64,000 nucleotides of DNA, from the NCBI GenBank assembly GCA_031763025.1, contig JASSKH010000042.1:558001-622000 (forward strand), given 5' to 3'. How positions within the stretch are numbered: position 1 is the first letter of the stretch; each line of letters opens with the position of its first letter. The notes under the pieces were generated by a model that was given only the letters and a program-made list of their open reading frames with translations, was not told the DNA's origin and searched no databases. Below, in pieces: positions 47,755 through 58,330 of this stretch. A program made the translations under genes and the position numbers. The stretch comes from Macrocystis pyrifera (taxonomy: Eukaryota; Sar; Phaeophyceae; Laminariales; Laminariaceae).

Positions 47755-48510
47755 GCATCGCAGCGGCACGAGCAACTGCGCCAGTACACAGCTGTATAGC
47801 GACGTTGCCTCGCGCCCGACGCGCGGTCGGCAGGCGGCGCATCTCTCCGTGGTCAGACTGCAGTCGGCTGCCGCGGGCTCGGGCCTAGAGACCGAGAGAA
47901 ACGCGCTCGGCGCGTACTTCTCCGTGGACACGTATTTGTAGACTACAGCAGCAGCAGTCAGTTGTGAAATACAATTTTTGAGCTCCCGATCGCATTTTCA
48001 GCTGTGAACTTCGCAAATCGAAACAGTCTTCTTATCATGCGAAAAAATCGGATTTATTGTGCGTGCAGAGATCCGAGCAAATGCCGAGACCAACCGCTGT
48101 TGTTGTGGTCTGGTGCCGTGAAGAGACGCGCTGGGTACGCTGCACTGCGCGTAGGACCCAAGCGTCCGAGCCCACTTTGACTGCTTTTCTTTGGTCTGGC
48201 GGCGGAGGGACGTGCCGAGTGTGTTTTAAAAGTCAACTTGTCTTGGTATTTTGTACTTCACAATGTGACTGACTGCTGCTGCTGTGCCGCTGCTGTAGTC
48301 TACGAGTACGTATCCACCGTGAGGTGCGCGACGAGTGCGCTTCTTTTGTTCTCTAGGCCCAAACCCGCGCCAGCCGGCTGTATTCTGGACACGGAGAGAT
48401 GCGCTGACCGCGCGTCGGGCGCGAAGCAACGACACTATAATACAGTTGTGTCACCATCCAACTCATCGATCGTCCTGCCGCTGTTTGTTGTCGTGAACAT
48501 CTTGAATTCA
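47755..48510. repeat. R3 foldback (inverted repeat) copy
   Basis: The left part (47755-47960) matches 27735-27945 directly. The right part (48050-48510) matches the reverse complement of 27720-28175. The two share complementary landmarks such as CGACGTTGC/GCAACGACA and CTCGGGCCTAGAGACC with its diverged inverse, so the block could fold on itself with a loop of about 90 bp (47960-48050). Confidence 0.6.
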
Positions 48511-49342
48511 GAGAGCTTGACATTTTTCAATACGAAAAAGCTGATCACCCAAGTCGTCGGATTCTGTGTCCAACATTTGGCATGGACACTGGATGTCCTG
48601 GATGTTCACGGGTGGAAATAGCGGTTTAGTGTGAAGGACCCAGACCCACACGGTATACCCGGCGGTGTCTGGTGCCAGGTAGCCTGATCTTAACTTACCG
48701 CGTGAAATGAACACAACGAATTGCATATACAACAATTAGATACTCGTACGAGTCGACGAGACGAGGAAAGCGCATGGCTCGAGCTGTTTGCTGCTGCTGG
48801 GACAGTTGCTGGTGTTGCCTGTGTGATAATTACTATTTACTCCGAATTAATGTAGAGCAGGAAGCGACCCTGTCGAAAAACGCTACATAATATATTACAA
48901 ACCCCGTGAGGTCAAGACCTTGCAGCCAGGAGCGCCCTTGCACGGCCGTTTACGAGCGGCAGGCAACGACCTCATTAACACCGTTAACCAAACACGCTGA
49001 GCGAGCAATGCTTCTGCAAGGTGATCCCACTTTAGTTACGATCGATGCGCTGTAGCCAATATACGAAAGATTTCGCTGCTCGTGCCGGACTCTGGCACAA
49101 GCGATTGTCCACAAGCGGCTGTCCCCCCGGTGAGGCTGGGTCGCGTAGCTCAAGGCGCAGGGTTCCGTTGAATCCGAAAATTAGTCCGGGCGGCTTGTAG
49201 GTGTGTCCGCTATCGATTCGCGTGGTATACAGCTCAACGTCGGGAGCGGGTTGGGACCAGATTTTGCGAGGATTGGAGTTTTCCTTGTGACTACGGACAG
49301 ACAAACAGACAGACAAGATTGCAATTACCGCAGCTGAGAATA

Positions 49343-49446
49343 TTACGGGGGACCATAGTAAATAGGATCAAATATTGTTGGTAAAAAATACGCAAGCATA
49401 TAGGTTTTTGTGTACCGTAGGTCCTGTTTACTATGGCCCCCTGTAA
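49343..49446. mobile_element. 104-bp MITE of the same family
   Basis: Left TIR TTACGGGGGACCATAGTA after TA (49341-49342); right end ACTATGGCCCCCTGTAA followed by CA, so the right duplication has mutated. The SINE at 49450-49730 abuts its right end. Confidence 0.85.
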
Positions 49447-49449
49447 CAG

Positions 49450-49730
49450 GAGGTTTTACCCTCAGCGATCTTCTGGACAAGCCGTGGTCACAGGTGTCGT
49501 CCCTTCTCCCCCCCGGTACGTGCCTTCATTTGTATCGCGCATAGGGTTCAGCATTCCCACTGCTCGTCGGTTTTCATTGAAAGTTGCTAACTCACGCTTT
49601 CGCGCTTTCCGCTAATCATTTGTTATGCAAGAAACAATCCCTACGAGTATACACTGGGTGAGACTTCGAACCCACGAAATTGATCTTGGTAGGCACGTGG
49701 ACGACCTACCAAGCCACCGGAGAGATGGTC
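49450..49730 (-). mobile_element. tRNA-derived SINE, family S2 copy 1
   Basis: On the minus strand it starts GGTGGCTTGGTAGG (A-box-like), has GTGGGTTCGAAGTCTCACCC (B-box region), and ends in GGTAAAACCTCC. The partner at 54817-55090 shares the whole length, including CTTTCCGCTAATCA, GTTCAGCATTCCCACTGCTC, GGTCACAGGTGTCGTCCCTT and GATCTTCTGGACAAGCC. Confidence 0.75.
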
Positions 49731-50505
49731 TCGGGTTGAAGGGAAGAGCAGTGCACAGACATCTGTGTGCATGTGTACGTAGGCATGGTCTAATGCTGCA
49801 GTGCTGAAAGGAAAAGCAGTGCTCAGCAGGATATCCAATTACCACCATTTTTTTTCCCTCTGCTCTCACACCTCGCTTGGATACCAGAGGCAGGCGGAAG
49901 AACACCGAGACTCCCTGGCTCTCTTCGCGTGGAACAGCATCCAGCTTCAAGCTCGGTCCTTAGTTTGGCGTTGGCGCCACTTCTTTCGCCCGAGCCGTCG
50001 TGTGGCGTACTTATAGCAGCGGGAGGTCGGCTTTCGCTCGGGAGAGCTGGTATTCCGCGGGGCATACTGAAGCAGGGATATACCTCTTGCGCGTTACACC
50101 TACACTCGCGTGCGCAAATCCACGACCCCACGCGCTGTCGCATTTTTTCATCATTTGCGGAATTTTAGAGATAAAAATGCCTGTACCAATATTTCCCCTG
50201 GTGTTCTATTCCCTGTATTGACGTCTTTCAATCGTTCGCTGGTGCCGTTCGCACATTTTTACCGCCCGACGCCGCTTGAGTATTGAGTAGGGTGAGGTGT
50301 GATACTGCCAGAAAGACGGTCTCTTTCTGCACCTACCCCTAAACCTACCATGGCGATATCATGCGTCATGCACGACACAGATGGCGGTCTATTTCTGAAC
50401 CGAACGAACCGCACTGCGCGCTGCATACTTGAATACAATACGGGACTCGTCGCAGGAGCACAGTGGGGAAAAAAACAGGACTTTTCGCGAGTCACGTGGT
50501 GTTCA

Positions 50506-51665
50506 AAATGTCACGGGTCGGGTCGGGTCCGGAAGTGTTCAAAATGTCACGGGTCAGGTCGGGTCGGGTCAGGTCGGGTCAAGAGCTTTTCAAATCTCAC
50601 GGATCGAGTTTCAACAATTTTCAAAACTCGCGGGTCGGGTCAGGTCATGACCCGCGGGAAACGGGTCACTCGCGGGTCGGGCCAGCATGACCCGCGAGTT
50701 GTTTTTTGCTGACCCGCGGGACGGACCCGCGCATCCGGCTCGCGGATCCGATACATAAACACCTCCCGCTCTCTTACTCAACGGCTTCTCTCGTACCACA
50801 CTCAATAATATTCCAATGGTATCATATCCGAACACTAAAACACCGCCAAATCCAGATGCGCATGCCCACATTCATCCATACGCACTACCGCCAGGCCACA
50901 CAACGCTACGTACGGGGCACTAAAATGAATACCTGGTAAGAAACAGTTTAGGAAGTGTCGGCCCACGGGCTGGATCCGCGGGTCGAACCTGCGGGCCAAG
51001 TTAAATGGTCTCGCGGGTAAAGGTCGTGTATCACGGGTCAATCCGGAGGTGGCGGGTCGGGTCAGGAGGTTTTGAAATCTCGCGGGTCGGGTCGGGTCGG
51101 GTCAGAAGATTTTCAAATCTCGCGGGTCGGGTCGGATCAGGTCAACAGTGTTTCAAATCCCAAGGGTCGGATCAGGTCGGGTCAAGAGGCTTTCAAAATC
51201 TCGCGGGTCGGGTCGGGTCAAGTCAACACACCTCAACATTTTTCCATGCGCACAGCCAGGCCACACAACGCTACGTACGGGGCACTAAAATGAATGCCTG
51301 GTAAGATATAGTTTAGGAAGTGTCGACCCACGGGCTGGATCCGCGGGTCGAACCTGCGGGCCAAGTTAAATGGTCTCGCGGGTAAAGATCGTGTATCACG
51401 GGTCAATCCGAAGGTTTTGAAACCTCGCGGGTCGGGCCGGGTCGGGTCAGAAGATTTTCAAATCTCGCGGGTCGGGTCGGGTCGGGTCAACAGTGTTTCA
51501 AATCCCAAGAGTCGGATCAGGTCGGGTCAAGAGGCTTTCAAAATCTCGCGGGTCGGGTCGGGTCAAGTCAACACACCTCAACATTTTTGGTGGTCGGGTC
51601 GGGTTGGGTCAGCTGACCCGACCGGACCCGACCGGACCCGTGAGGTTGACCCGACCCGCGAAAAA
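50506..51665 (+). repeat. GGGTC-rich minisatellite with 355-bp higher-order duplication
   Basis: Units of CGCGGGTCGGGTCGGGTCA followed by AGAAGATTTTCAAATCT-like spacers repeat every 40-55 bp. A larger unit of about 360 bp (CAACGCTACGTACGGGGCAC ... CCACGGGCTGGATCCGCGGG ... GGTAAAG[GA]TCGTGTATCACG) is tandemly duplicated, at about 50885-51240 and 51245-51600. The array ends with the inverse sequence GACCCGACCGGACCCGACC (51617-51660). Frames of Gly-Ser-Gly-Arg-Val here are by-products of the repeat. Confidence 0.85.
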
Positions 51666-52129
51666 CATGAAAAAACGCACATGTGGCGTACAGTATAGAA
51701 CACCTGCAAATTAATAGAAAAAAACAGCAAAGATTCTGGATTTCTCTTACTTTGAGGTAATGTGCTTTCTACCAGGTTGCCTACACAAATTTAAAACACT
51801 CGGATTTCTGATTTTACTCTAAATATCAGCCTGGTTTTCTTATTAGCCTGTTTCTTATTGTGTACCTGGTACGAGTACGCACGGCATATCGGTGTCTTGT
51901 ACAGCTGTACGTATGATTTTGATTCGATACGTATGGTGAAGGTCTGTACGTATCAAGTTTTTTTTGGGTTGCTTAATTTAAGCATAATCTAAGCAACGTT
52001 GTCGTGCTTGTTTTTTTTTTTTCAACTAAGCATGGTTAACTAAGCAACCGAACTTGGTTGATTCAAGCATCTTATTTGCTGGTTTTGTACTAATTTAGCG
52101 TCGTGGCGCTGCTGTAAGCCTCCGTCAGC

Positions 52130-52621
52130 ATGATACAGGCCGCTCTACTCGTCGTCTTCAACATTGATGGAGAGAGGTGGTACATGTACACCAAACAGCT
52201 CCAGGAAACGTCGTTGCGGGTCTGTGAATCTATTCGAAGGCTGCCTCTTGCAAAATTGGTCGTCTACGACAACACCCCCCACACACTCCCGATGGAGGCT
52301 GATGGCGAAGCACTCCACGACTTTACTGGGTTGGCTCATGGGACGCGCGTGCCAGGGATCCAAGAGTTGAGCGTCACGTGGCACGTGTCGTCAAGCATGG
52401 TTTAGACAAGTTATACCCGCTCTCTCGTCGGCGTCAAGAACATGGTGCTTAGGGAGAGGTTCGACGATAGGGTGCAGGTGGTGGCGTGGGCAGACTCAGT
52501 GGAATGTCTGGAGTCCCGTGCCTTCTTCGACCAGGAGATCAACGGAGTGCAGTGGCCGGCTTTCCTCCAACAATTCACCTTTGGGGGCTTTTTCAAGCAA
52601 ATGTTGGGGGGAGCAACGTAG
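52130..52621 (+). pseudogene. FNIP-like repeat protein fragment with one in-frame stop
   Basis: One reading frame from ATG 52130 to TAG 52619-52621, broken by a single TAG at 52403-52405. The part after the break reads AWADSVECLESRAFFDQEIN and GVQWPAFLQQFTFGGFFKQ, matching the repeat pattern W-P-x-S-L-x-x-L-x-F-G-x-x-F-N-Q-x-I of FNIP/leucine-rich repeat proteins common in some heterokonts and Dictyostelium. The part before the break is less clear (LAKLVVYDNTPHTLPME). Only one to two repeats are left, so it is probably a relic; stop-codon readthrough is less likely. Confidence 0.6.
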
Positions 52622-53267
52622 CCGAGCGCTCTCCAGTTGATCATTGTGATGTCTGACGATTTCGAGCACACTATTTATTGACGGAATCACTTGTTCTACA
52701 GGGATGGGTCGGGGTGAACGTGGGTACGTCCTTTATGTTGGATTAATTTCGAATTTTTGCTGGTGGTGGGCGTTTTTTGGGGTGATTTCATATTCTCGTG
52801 TCTCGTGCCTCCATATTTCTGCGCAATGGCATAAGAAGTTCGGGAGCGTGTTGTACGTTATACTGAACTTAAGTGTGAACACAACTGTTTTTTTTAGCTT
52901 TGACAGGTATACGGGTAGGTTGAAGGACAGTACGAGTATGTCTGCCGGGGAGGAGACGGGGTTAGAAGATGACATGTATACTTGTGCCTGGTATGCGCAG
53001 AAGCTTAGAGAAATTAAGGAATTTGGGTGCGGCGACACTGCAGTTTGTGTGGAATGTGGAACACATTACATACGCGTTTCGCAATACGAAAGCTAGCCTG
53101 GGCGAGTATACTGTGTATGGGTTGAAGTACCAACATGACGGAAGGAAATGAGGTATGGTGGAGGGCATGGAGATGTGCAGGAGAAAGAAAACATACGGGG
53201 TGTGGTGGATGATCAGCAGTACACATTTTTCTTTCAAGCTTTTGTTAAATCCATAGCTGTGGGCTAT

Positions 53268-53545
53268 AAGGCTTACCCTGGGCTGGGTAATAGATCGACC
53301 TTTCACCCCTATAGCTCAGTAGGTAACACCTTCATATTTGACGTCGTCGAGGACACGGGTTCGAAACTCACTTCGAACCTTTCTTTTATAGAAGAAGCGC
53401 TTGCGCGTGCGTCCCTCAACACATATCTCCCCTGGTTCCCCAGGTATTGAAACGAAGCAGGAAGGTCAGCGTACGACGTATACGGTACGGACGCCTCAAA
53501 TATCCCGCCGTTCAGAAGGGGCGAGGGTGTTATAAGGCTTACCGT
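53268..53545 (+). mobile_element. tRNA-derived SINE, plus strand
   Basis: ATAGCTCAGTAGGTAACACC (A box, 53314-53333) and ACGGGTTCGAAACTCAC (B box, about 53356-53372) with tRNA-like spacing. It is preceded by TATAAGGCTTACCCTGGGCT and its 3' part ends CAGAAGGGGCGAGGGTGTTA then TAAGGCTTACCGTGGGCTGG. The same GAAGGGG...TATAAGGCTTA junction occurs in the SINE pair at 24082-24120 and 25010-25050, so these SINEs share a tail module although their tRNA heads differ. Confidence 0.65.
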
Positions 53546-53666
53546 GGGCTGGATAATCGATCGATCTTTTACCTCAAACTACTTATAATTTGAGTAGTTT
53601 GTCCCCAAAACGGGATTGCAGTTCTGAAAATTAACCAAGCAACTTCGTGTGAAGTTGGTCAAGTTA

Positions 53667-54553
53667 CCGTAATAATGGGAGTAAACGCTCCCCAGACGGT
53701 AAACACCCCGGGGCGCTATTTTTAGCGAAAACGGGCAAAATCCGGAGTAAGCGCCCCCTGTCAAAACAAAAATGCGAAAAACGCCCCGGCCTCACAGTAA
53801 ACGCCCCCCCTATCATTGATTTGGGTAAACGCCCCGGGGCCGAGCTGGCAAGTCTTTTGAGTGTGGGAGATGGAGCTGTTTCCGAAGCAGGCAAATGCGT
53901 GCTTTTCATAGGAAACTTCATTCCTGAGAATGGGTTGGTCATGTTTGGCGCAACAATAGCAAAAGTCAGACGCGGACAAAGTCCTTGTCCCAGCCCGGTC
54001 GCCGCTCCACGGTATACCACGAGGCCGTTGTCGTTGCAGCGGAGGCGGGTGTAGTCGATCACCCTGAGCTTCGTCGCTGTCGAGTAGGAGTGCCGCCCCT
54101 TCGGCCCCACTGAACGCTCCAGTTCAAATGTCGGAGGGTAAACGCGAGGAACTGGTCCGCGCTGTACCACCTGAGTAACAGGCGCGGGAACTGGGGCCGG
54201 CTTGCCTTCCCCCGTGGGCGCTGCTTCACCAGGACGACGCAAGCTTCCCCAAGAGTTTAATTGATCGTCAGTGCTTTTGTTGCCGATGGGTGCCTTGTCG
54301 GTGATGCTGGGTTGCGACAATGTCAACACCTACTGCTGTCTTGCTGTTGCTGTGTGCGTGTGAGACGTGTGTGTTTTTTTCTTTTTTTCTTGTTTTTTCG
54401 TTTCACCCCTTGGGGGCCAAAAGCCCCGAAATCTTTTTTCAGAAAACGCCCCGGTATCACAGCAGTAAACGCCCCGGTGCGTCTTTTTGTCTTTTTACAC
54501 CTGCAAAGTCGTACTTGTAGCGCCCCTGGGGGCGTTTGCTCGCATTATTACGG
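53667..54553 (-). mobile_element. 887-bp TA-flanked DNA transposon with pogo/CENP-B-like transposase fragment
   Basis: The left end CCGTAATAATGGGAGTAAAC (53667) and the reverse complement of the right end CCGTAATAATGCGAGCAAAC (54553) form TIRs of about 28 bp, each followed by CGC[CT]CCC. TA flanks both sides (53665-53666 and 54554-54555). The interior repeats AAACGCCCCGG several times near both ends. A minus-strand frame (54329 down to 53664) includes KGRHSYSTATKLRVIDYTRL, resembling the N-terminal helix-turn-helix of pogo/Tigger (CENP-B-type) transposases. The catalytic DDE domain is absent, so this is a deletion derivative. The frame's C-terminal part is just TIR-region sequence. Confidence 0.8.
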
Positions 54554-54670
54554 TAAGTACCCCAAAGCAAAAAGCAATATTCAAAGCAACCCCTTTTTTG
54601 AGGTGCTTACTACTTACCAAACAAACAGCAGCAAGTGCAATACTATCCCTGTACACTTTAATGGTACTAT

Positions 54671-55112
54671 TTACGGGGGACCATAGTATTAATAGTAAGA
54701 CCTACGATACACACAAACACCTACAGCAGTATATTTACCTTTATAGCAAATACTTGGTTCTATTTGCTTTTTTTTTTTTTTTTATCATCACTTTTACTTT
54801 CCAGCCCACTCGTAGGAGGTTTTACCCTCGACGATCTTCTGGACAAGCCGCGGTCACAGGTGTCGTCCCTTCTTCCCCCCGGTACGTGCCTTTAGTTTTT
54901 ATCGCGCATAGGGTTCAGCATTCCCACTGCTCGTCGATTTTCATCGAACGTACAGCTAACTCACGCTCTCGCGCTTTCCGCTAATCAATTTTATGCAAGT
55001 AAAAGTCCCTATGAGCATGCACTCGGTGAGACTCGAACTCACGAAATTGATCTTGATAGGCTCGCGGACCACCTACCAAGCCACCGGGGACGCCGGCTAT
55101 GGTCCCCCGTAA
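54671..55112. mobile_element. MITE ends enclosing a nested SINE (composite)
   Basis: The left TIR TTACGGGGGACCATAGTA starts at 54671 and a right TIR CTATGGTCCCCCGTAA ends at 55112, followed by TA. The left part (54671-54770) matches the 102-105-bp MITE read backwards, with TTAATA and CAGCAG insertions. Then come a run of 14 T, a sequence ATCACTTTTACTTTCCAGC also found at 42884-42902, and a tRNA-derived SINE on the minus strand (54817-55090). The whole may be a MITE that captured the SINE, or two MITE fragments around it. Confidence 0.65.
54817..55090 (-). mobile_element. tRNA-derived SINE, family S2 copy 2
   Basis: Minus strand: GGTGGCTTGGTAGGTGGTCC at the tRNA-like 5' end and TCGTGAGTTCGAGTCTCACC as the B-box region, then the body shared with 49450-49730. 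It sits inside the MITE ends of 54671-55112. Confidence 0.78.
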
Positions 55113-55114
55113 TA

Positions 55115-55835
55115 TTACTGCTGCGCGTATGGGCAGAAGTTGAGCAGTTCACTCAGAGCTCCATCGCTTACTTGAGTATTGACGTCATAGCGTCTTCTGG
55201 TGTGCCCCCTGTGCCCTCTGCATTGCTGAATCCAAGCCGTTGCCCGAATCGCCACAAGTGTGCCCTCCTGATTAACGGGAAGAAGCGAGGATTAACCAAA
55301 AAAATGACTCGCATACATACATACCCCAGTTGGTATTAGTAGTTGTTGTTGTCGTGTACCTCCGGTACGTCCGAAAACATGAACATAAAAAAATCAACAA
55401 CTGGACAACTGGACCACAGAGTTACCTATTTTTTTTACCCACCTTTCCGATCTAGCAAGTGTCGCATTTGTGCCATTAACCGCCATTATCGCTCGAGCCT
55501 CAGCCGAAGCCATTAACTCCAATCGACCATTTCTCGTCATCGCTCGGAGCATGGTACTATTTCGTGGAGCCTTGGGACTTGAGCTTGCTGCTTGGAGGTT
55601 GATGCAGCCTGGAGCTGATCTGCTGACCTTCGACGTTCGGTTGAAAGGGAGTACCGCTTTTTTTCTTTACGAACTCCCTTGTCAATGAGATTTGGTACAT
55701 TATATATTACGTATACATACAGACCTGGGGGAGAAAACCACTGCTGTCTTCGGGGCGTAGGCGGACTGAGTGATAGGGAGCAAGACCCGGAGTAACCGCT
55801 TCTATTCACCAGCGCATTCCCAGCGGGCAGCAGCC
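55115..55835. other. Upstream region of the secreted-protein gene
   Basis: No gene is supported. The open frames here (for example 55470-55688 plus) have no splice or family support. The stretch just before ATG 55836 (ATTCACCAGCGCATTCCCAG) probably holds the 5' UTR. No core promoter element was identified. Confidence 0.35.
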
Positions 55836-57045
55836 ATGAGGGTTTCTCTTCTTCGGCTGTTCCTAGTGTTTGCGACTGTGTGTGTGGTAGCGTTTGGCCA
55901 GGAGACCGCCGAGCAGCCGAAGCCAACGAGGTAGGCTTCATGAAGATGACAGGGTGTGTACTCGACAGATAATATGGACCTGGTAGGGCACACTCTGTGT
56001 CTTGGTGTTGCTTTCACCTTGAGGTAGCTTTGTCGGGATATAGATTGTTGAGGCCGAATCATGCCACAACCACTGCAATTCGCATAACGGCAACACCACT
56101 AACCCACAGAAGTTTGCTTGTTCGGGTTATCTCTCCGGTCGCATGTTTTGCTTGAGATTTGAATGACATGTGCTGTGTGCGCTACGTGTGAGTGTACCAG
56201 TACACAGCTACCTGGTACAAGATCAGTACATGACTAGCTCTGAGCTTCGTAGTGTTTTCCACAACAGAGGCATCTTTGTGCGGCTCCCTTCGACGCTGCC
56301 CCCAATACACCTCGTCACAACAGTATCATCAACTGCCTCCACATGCTCGCTTTTTTTATGCGCCGGTCGAACTGAAACGTGGCTACGCACGCAAGGGATA
56401 TTTTCTCGTGTTATCTCGTACCTGATCGTATGTAGGTTGGCCTCGCGACTCACGACGCACGAAGTGTCATACTCGTGCGTCGTGCGGCTAGTAGCTGTAA
56501 TCGCTGCAACACCGTTTTGATTGATGCCACGGCCGCGGCCGCGGCAGGGGATGTCGGGAAAATTACAACTCGTAAATACCTGTAGCATACTCGTATACTC
56601 GTACCAGAGTACAGCAGTACAGAGTAGAGAGATGCGGCAGCAGGCGCTTGGTTTTTTGAATCGCAACGGCCTCTTGGAAAATATTTTCGTTTTCGGAACA
56701 TCTCGTACATACTCGACACACACGACTGACTGCTGTGTTCGTACGTACCTGGTATTACATGTGTCGTGGCGATGATTGCACTTGGTTTTTCTTCAAGTCG
56801 ACGGCATGCCGCCTCAGGGCCTGGTTGTCTACTCTGTACTGCTGTACCAGGTATATAACATGAACCCCAACTCTCGCCTCCATGCTTCGTCGCCTTTGTG
56901 TTTGCGTGGTTTCAGTTTCCTGAGGAAGCTGCTGTCTCCCGTGGGATTTCTGTACAATAAGGCCAAGAGTGGCCTCGGCAAAATTCGACGGTCCTTCGTA
57001 TCCTCGAAGAAGAAGGCCATCCGAGAGGCCATCGAGAATGGGGAG
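55836..57045 (+). CDS. Secreted or ER-targeted protein, first two exons
   Basis: Exon 1 (55836-55930) starts at ATG and encodes a clear signal peptide, MRVSLLRLFLVFATVCVVAF, then GQETAEQPKPT. Exon 2 (56916-57045, ggtttcag|...|gtacga) joins in phase (AG|T gives Ser) and reads FLRKLLSPVGFLYNKAKSGL, GKIRRSFVSSKKKAIREAIE and NGE, a basic amphipathic segment. The exon ends in phase 0 and the gene continues, but no convincing third exon was found before the repeats from 57,418. No family recognised. The likely signal cleavage is after AFG or VAF. Confidence 0.62.
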
Positions 57046-57417
57046 GTACGATTGCGATTGGATAATTGGGCAAGCCTGCCACGTTGGAGTGGATTACATT
57101 GTGTCTCATTACTGAAAAAAATGGTGCTCCAGCCAAGCCTGTGCTTTTGCAGGGCTTGCTGGAGAAAACCATATAGCTTCAGTACCCAGCAATGCTGCTG
57201 TACGCTTCGAATTTTGATTACGTACGTACGTACCAGGTCGTATCCTTCATACAATAGATGGCCATCATTTTCTTGTTCCGTAATAAGATAGTGGAGCTCA
57301 ACATGTCCAATACAAGAAGAAATGAACGCATTTTGCCTTCTGTCTACCAGGTATTTCTTTTTTATATATATATATTTTCTGTCTATGAATAGGCACAACT
57401 ACTACTATATTTTAGTA

Positions 57418-57522
57418 TTACGGGGGACCATAGTAAATAAGACCAAATGTTGTTAGTAAAAATAAGTAGATATATAGGTTTTTATGTATACCGTAGGTCC
57501 TATTAACTATGGACCCCCGTAA
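57418..57522. mobile_element. 105-bp MITE of the same family
   Basis: Intact TA flanks (57416-57417 and 57523-57524). TIRs TTACGGGGGACCATAGTA / TAACTATGGACCCCCGTAA, with a one-base insertion on the right. Same internal landmarks as the other copies. Confidence 0.88.
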
Positions 57523-57904
57523 TATTACTATTAGGGCGTGCAAGTAGTGTCGGATTGTTGTGGATGTGCCAAGGCTATTAATAGTATTATTTATAGTATT
57601 AGTAAGACTTGTGAACTTCGTGTCCTTTTTTGGCGTGAAAGCTTGTATACACAGGCACGCGTTGTTGACACAACCGAAGTTGGTCTGTTAATAGTACTGC
57701 TGTGTGTACATGACTACAGAGCACTACGAGTCGTAATGCACGTCAGCAAATATTGCTGTGAGTTGGACCAAATTGCTTGACACGCTTCTTGATCATTGAT
57801 AGAATGCTGTAGCTGGTCGGGCGTGCGTTATCATGTGTTAAGATATATTATGTTGTTCTAGTGACACGCGTGGAGGATAGACATGTTGTTGTTGTTGTTG
57901 TTGT

Positions 57905-58330
57905 TCTCACATTAACTCATCGCCACAAGACAATGCATTCTCATGGTCGCAGGACAGCCTCCAATAACTCTGGAGTGGAAGAACACCTCGTCGGTAGAAA
58001 TGAAAAACAAGCAAAGAGCAATACACATGATACTGAAGTACATCTACACCTCAGACAAAAATCAAAAGTGAGGTCCGCGCACGTGCTTATCAGGTATATG
58101 CGGTACGCTGTACAAGTCGCCATAGAAACCGAGAAAACAGCATACTACCCAGGAAGGAATAGAAAGGATGAAAAAAACAACTCGACGTCGAAAAATCGAA
58201 AGCGAAGTCGAAAAAATCAAAAATCAAAAATGGAAGAAAAGCAAGAAAGGAAGCACACAAGAGAGTGCGCAATTTTTCGCAGATTGTAGGTTCGCAAGCT
58301 ACGCGAGGGGTGTAGGACAGAGATAAGAAC
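57905..58330 (+). repeat. Dispersed repeat family R1, copy 2
   Basis: Same-orientation partner of 22771-23266, sharing the landmarks listed there without the internal 30-bp duplication. It is followed by a further purine-rich, A-rich stretch up to about 58590. Confidence 0.75.

Noticed and set aside
50506-51665. Telomeric repeat or a Gly-Ser-Arg-Val repeat protein
   Set aside because: GGGTC units are interspersed with AAGATTTTCAAATCT spacers and lie internally. The open frames arise in several frames from the repeat and have no splice or start support.
52704-53151. Two overlapping plus-strand frames that look weakly coding
   Set aside because: They are in different frames, share no splice junction I could define, and match no family. 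They could be a broken gene, but I cannot support it.
53300-53380. Functional tRNA gene
   Set aside because: A and B boxes are present but the acceptor stem does not pair, and the sequence is embedded in a repeat that shares its tail with other SINEs.
56829-57398. 189-residue minus-strand open frame
   Set aside because: It is antisense to the signal-peptide gene exon 56916-57045, which has correct phase and splice sites.
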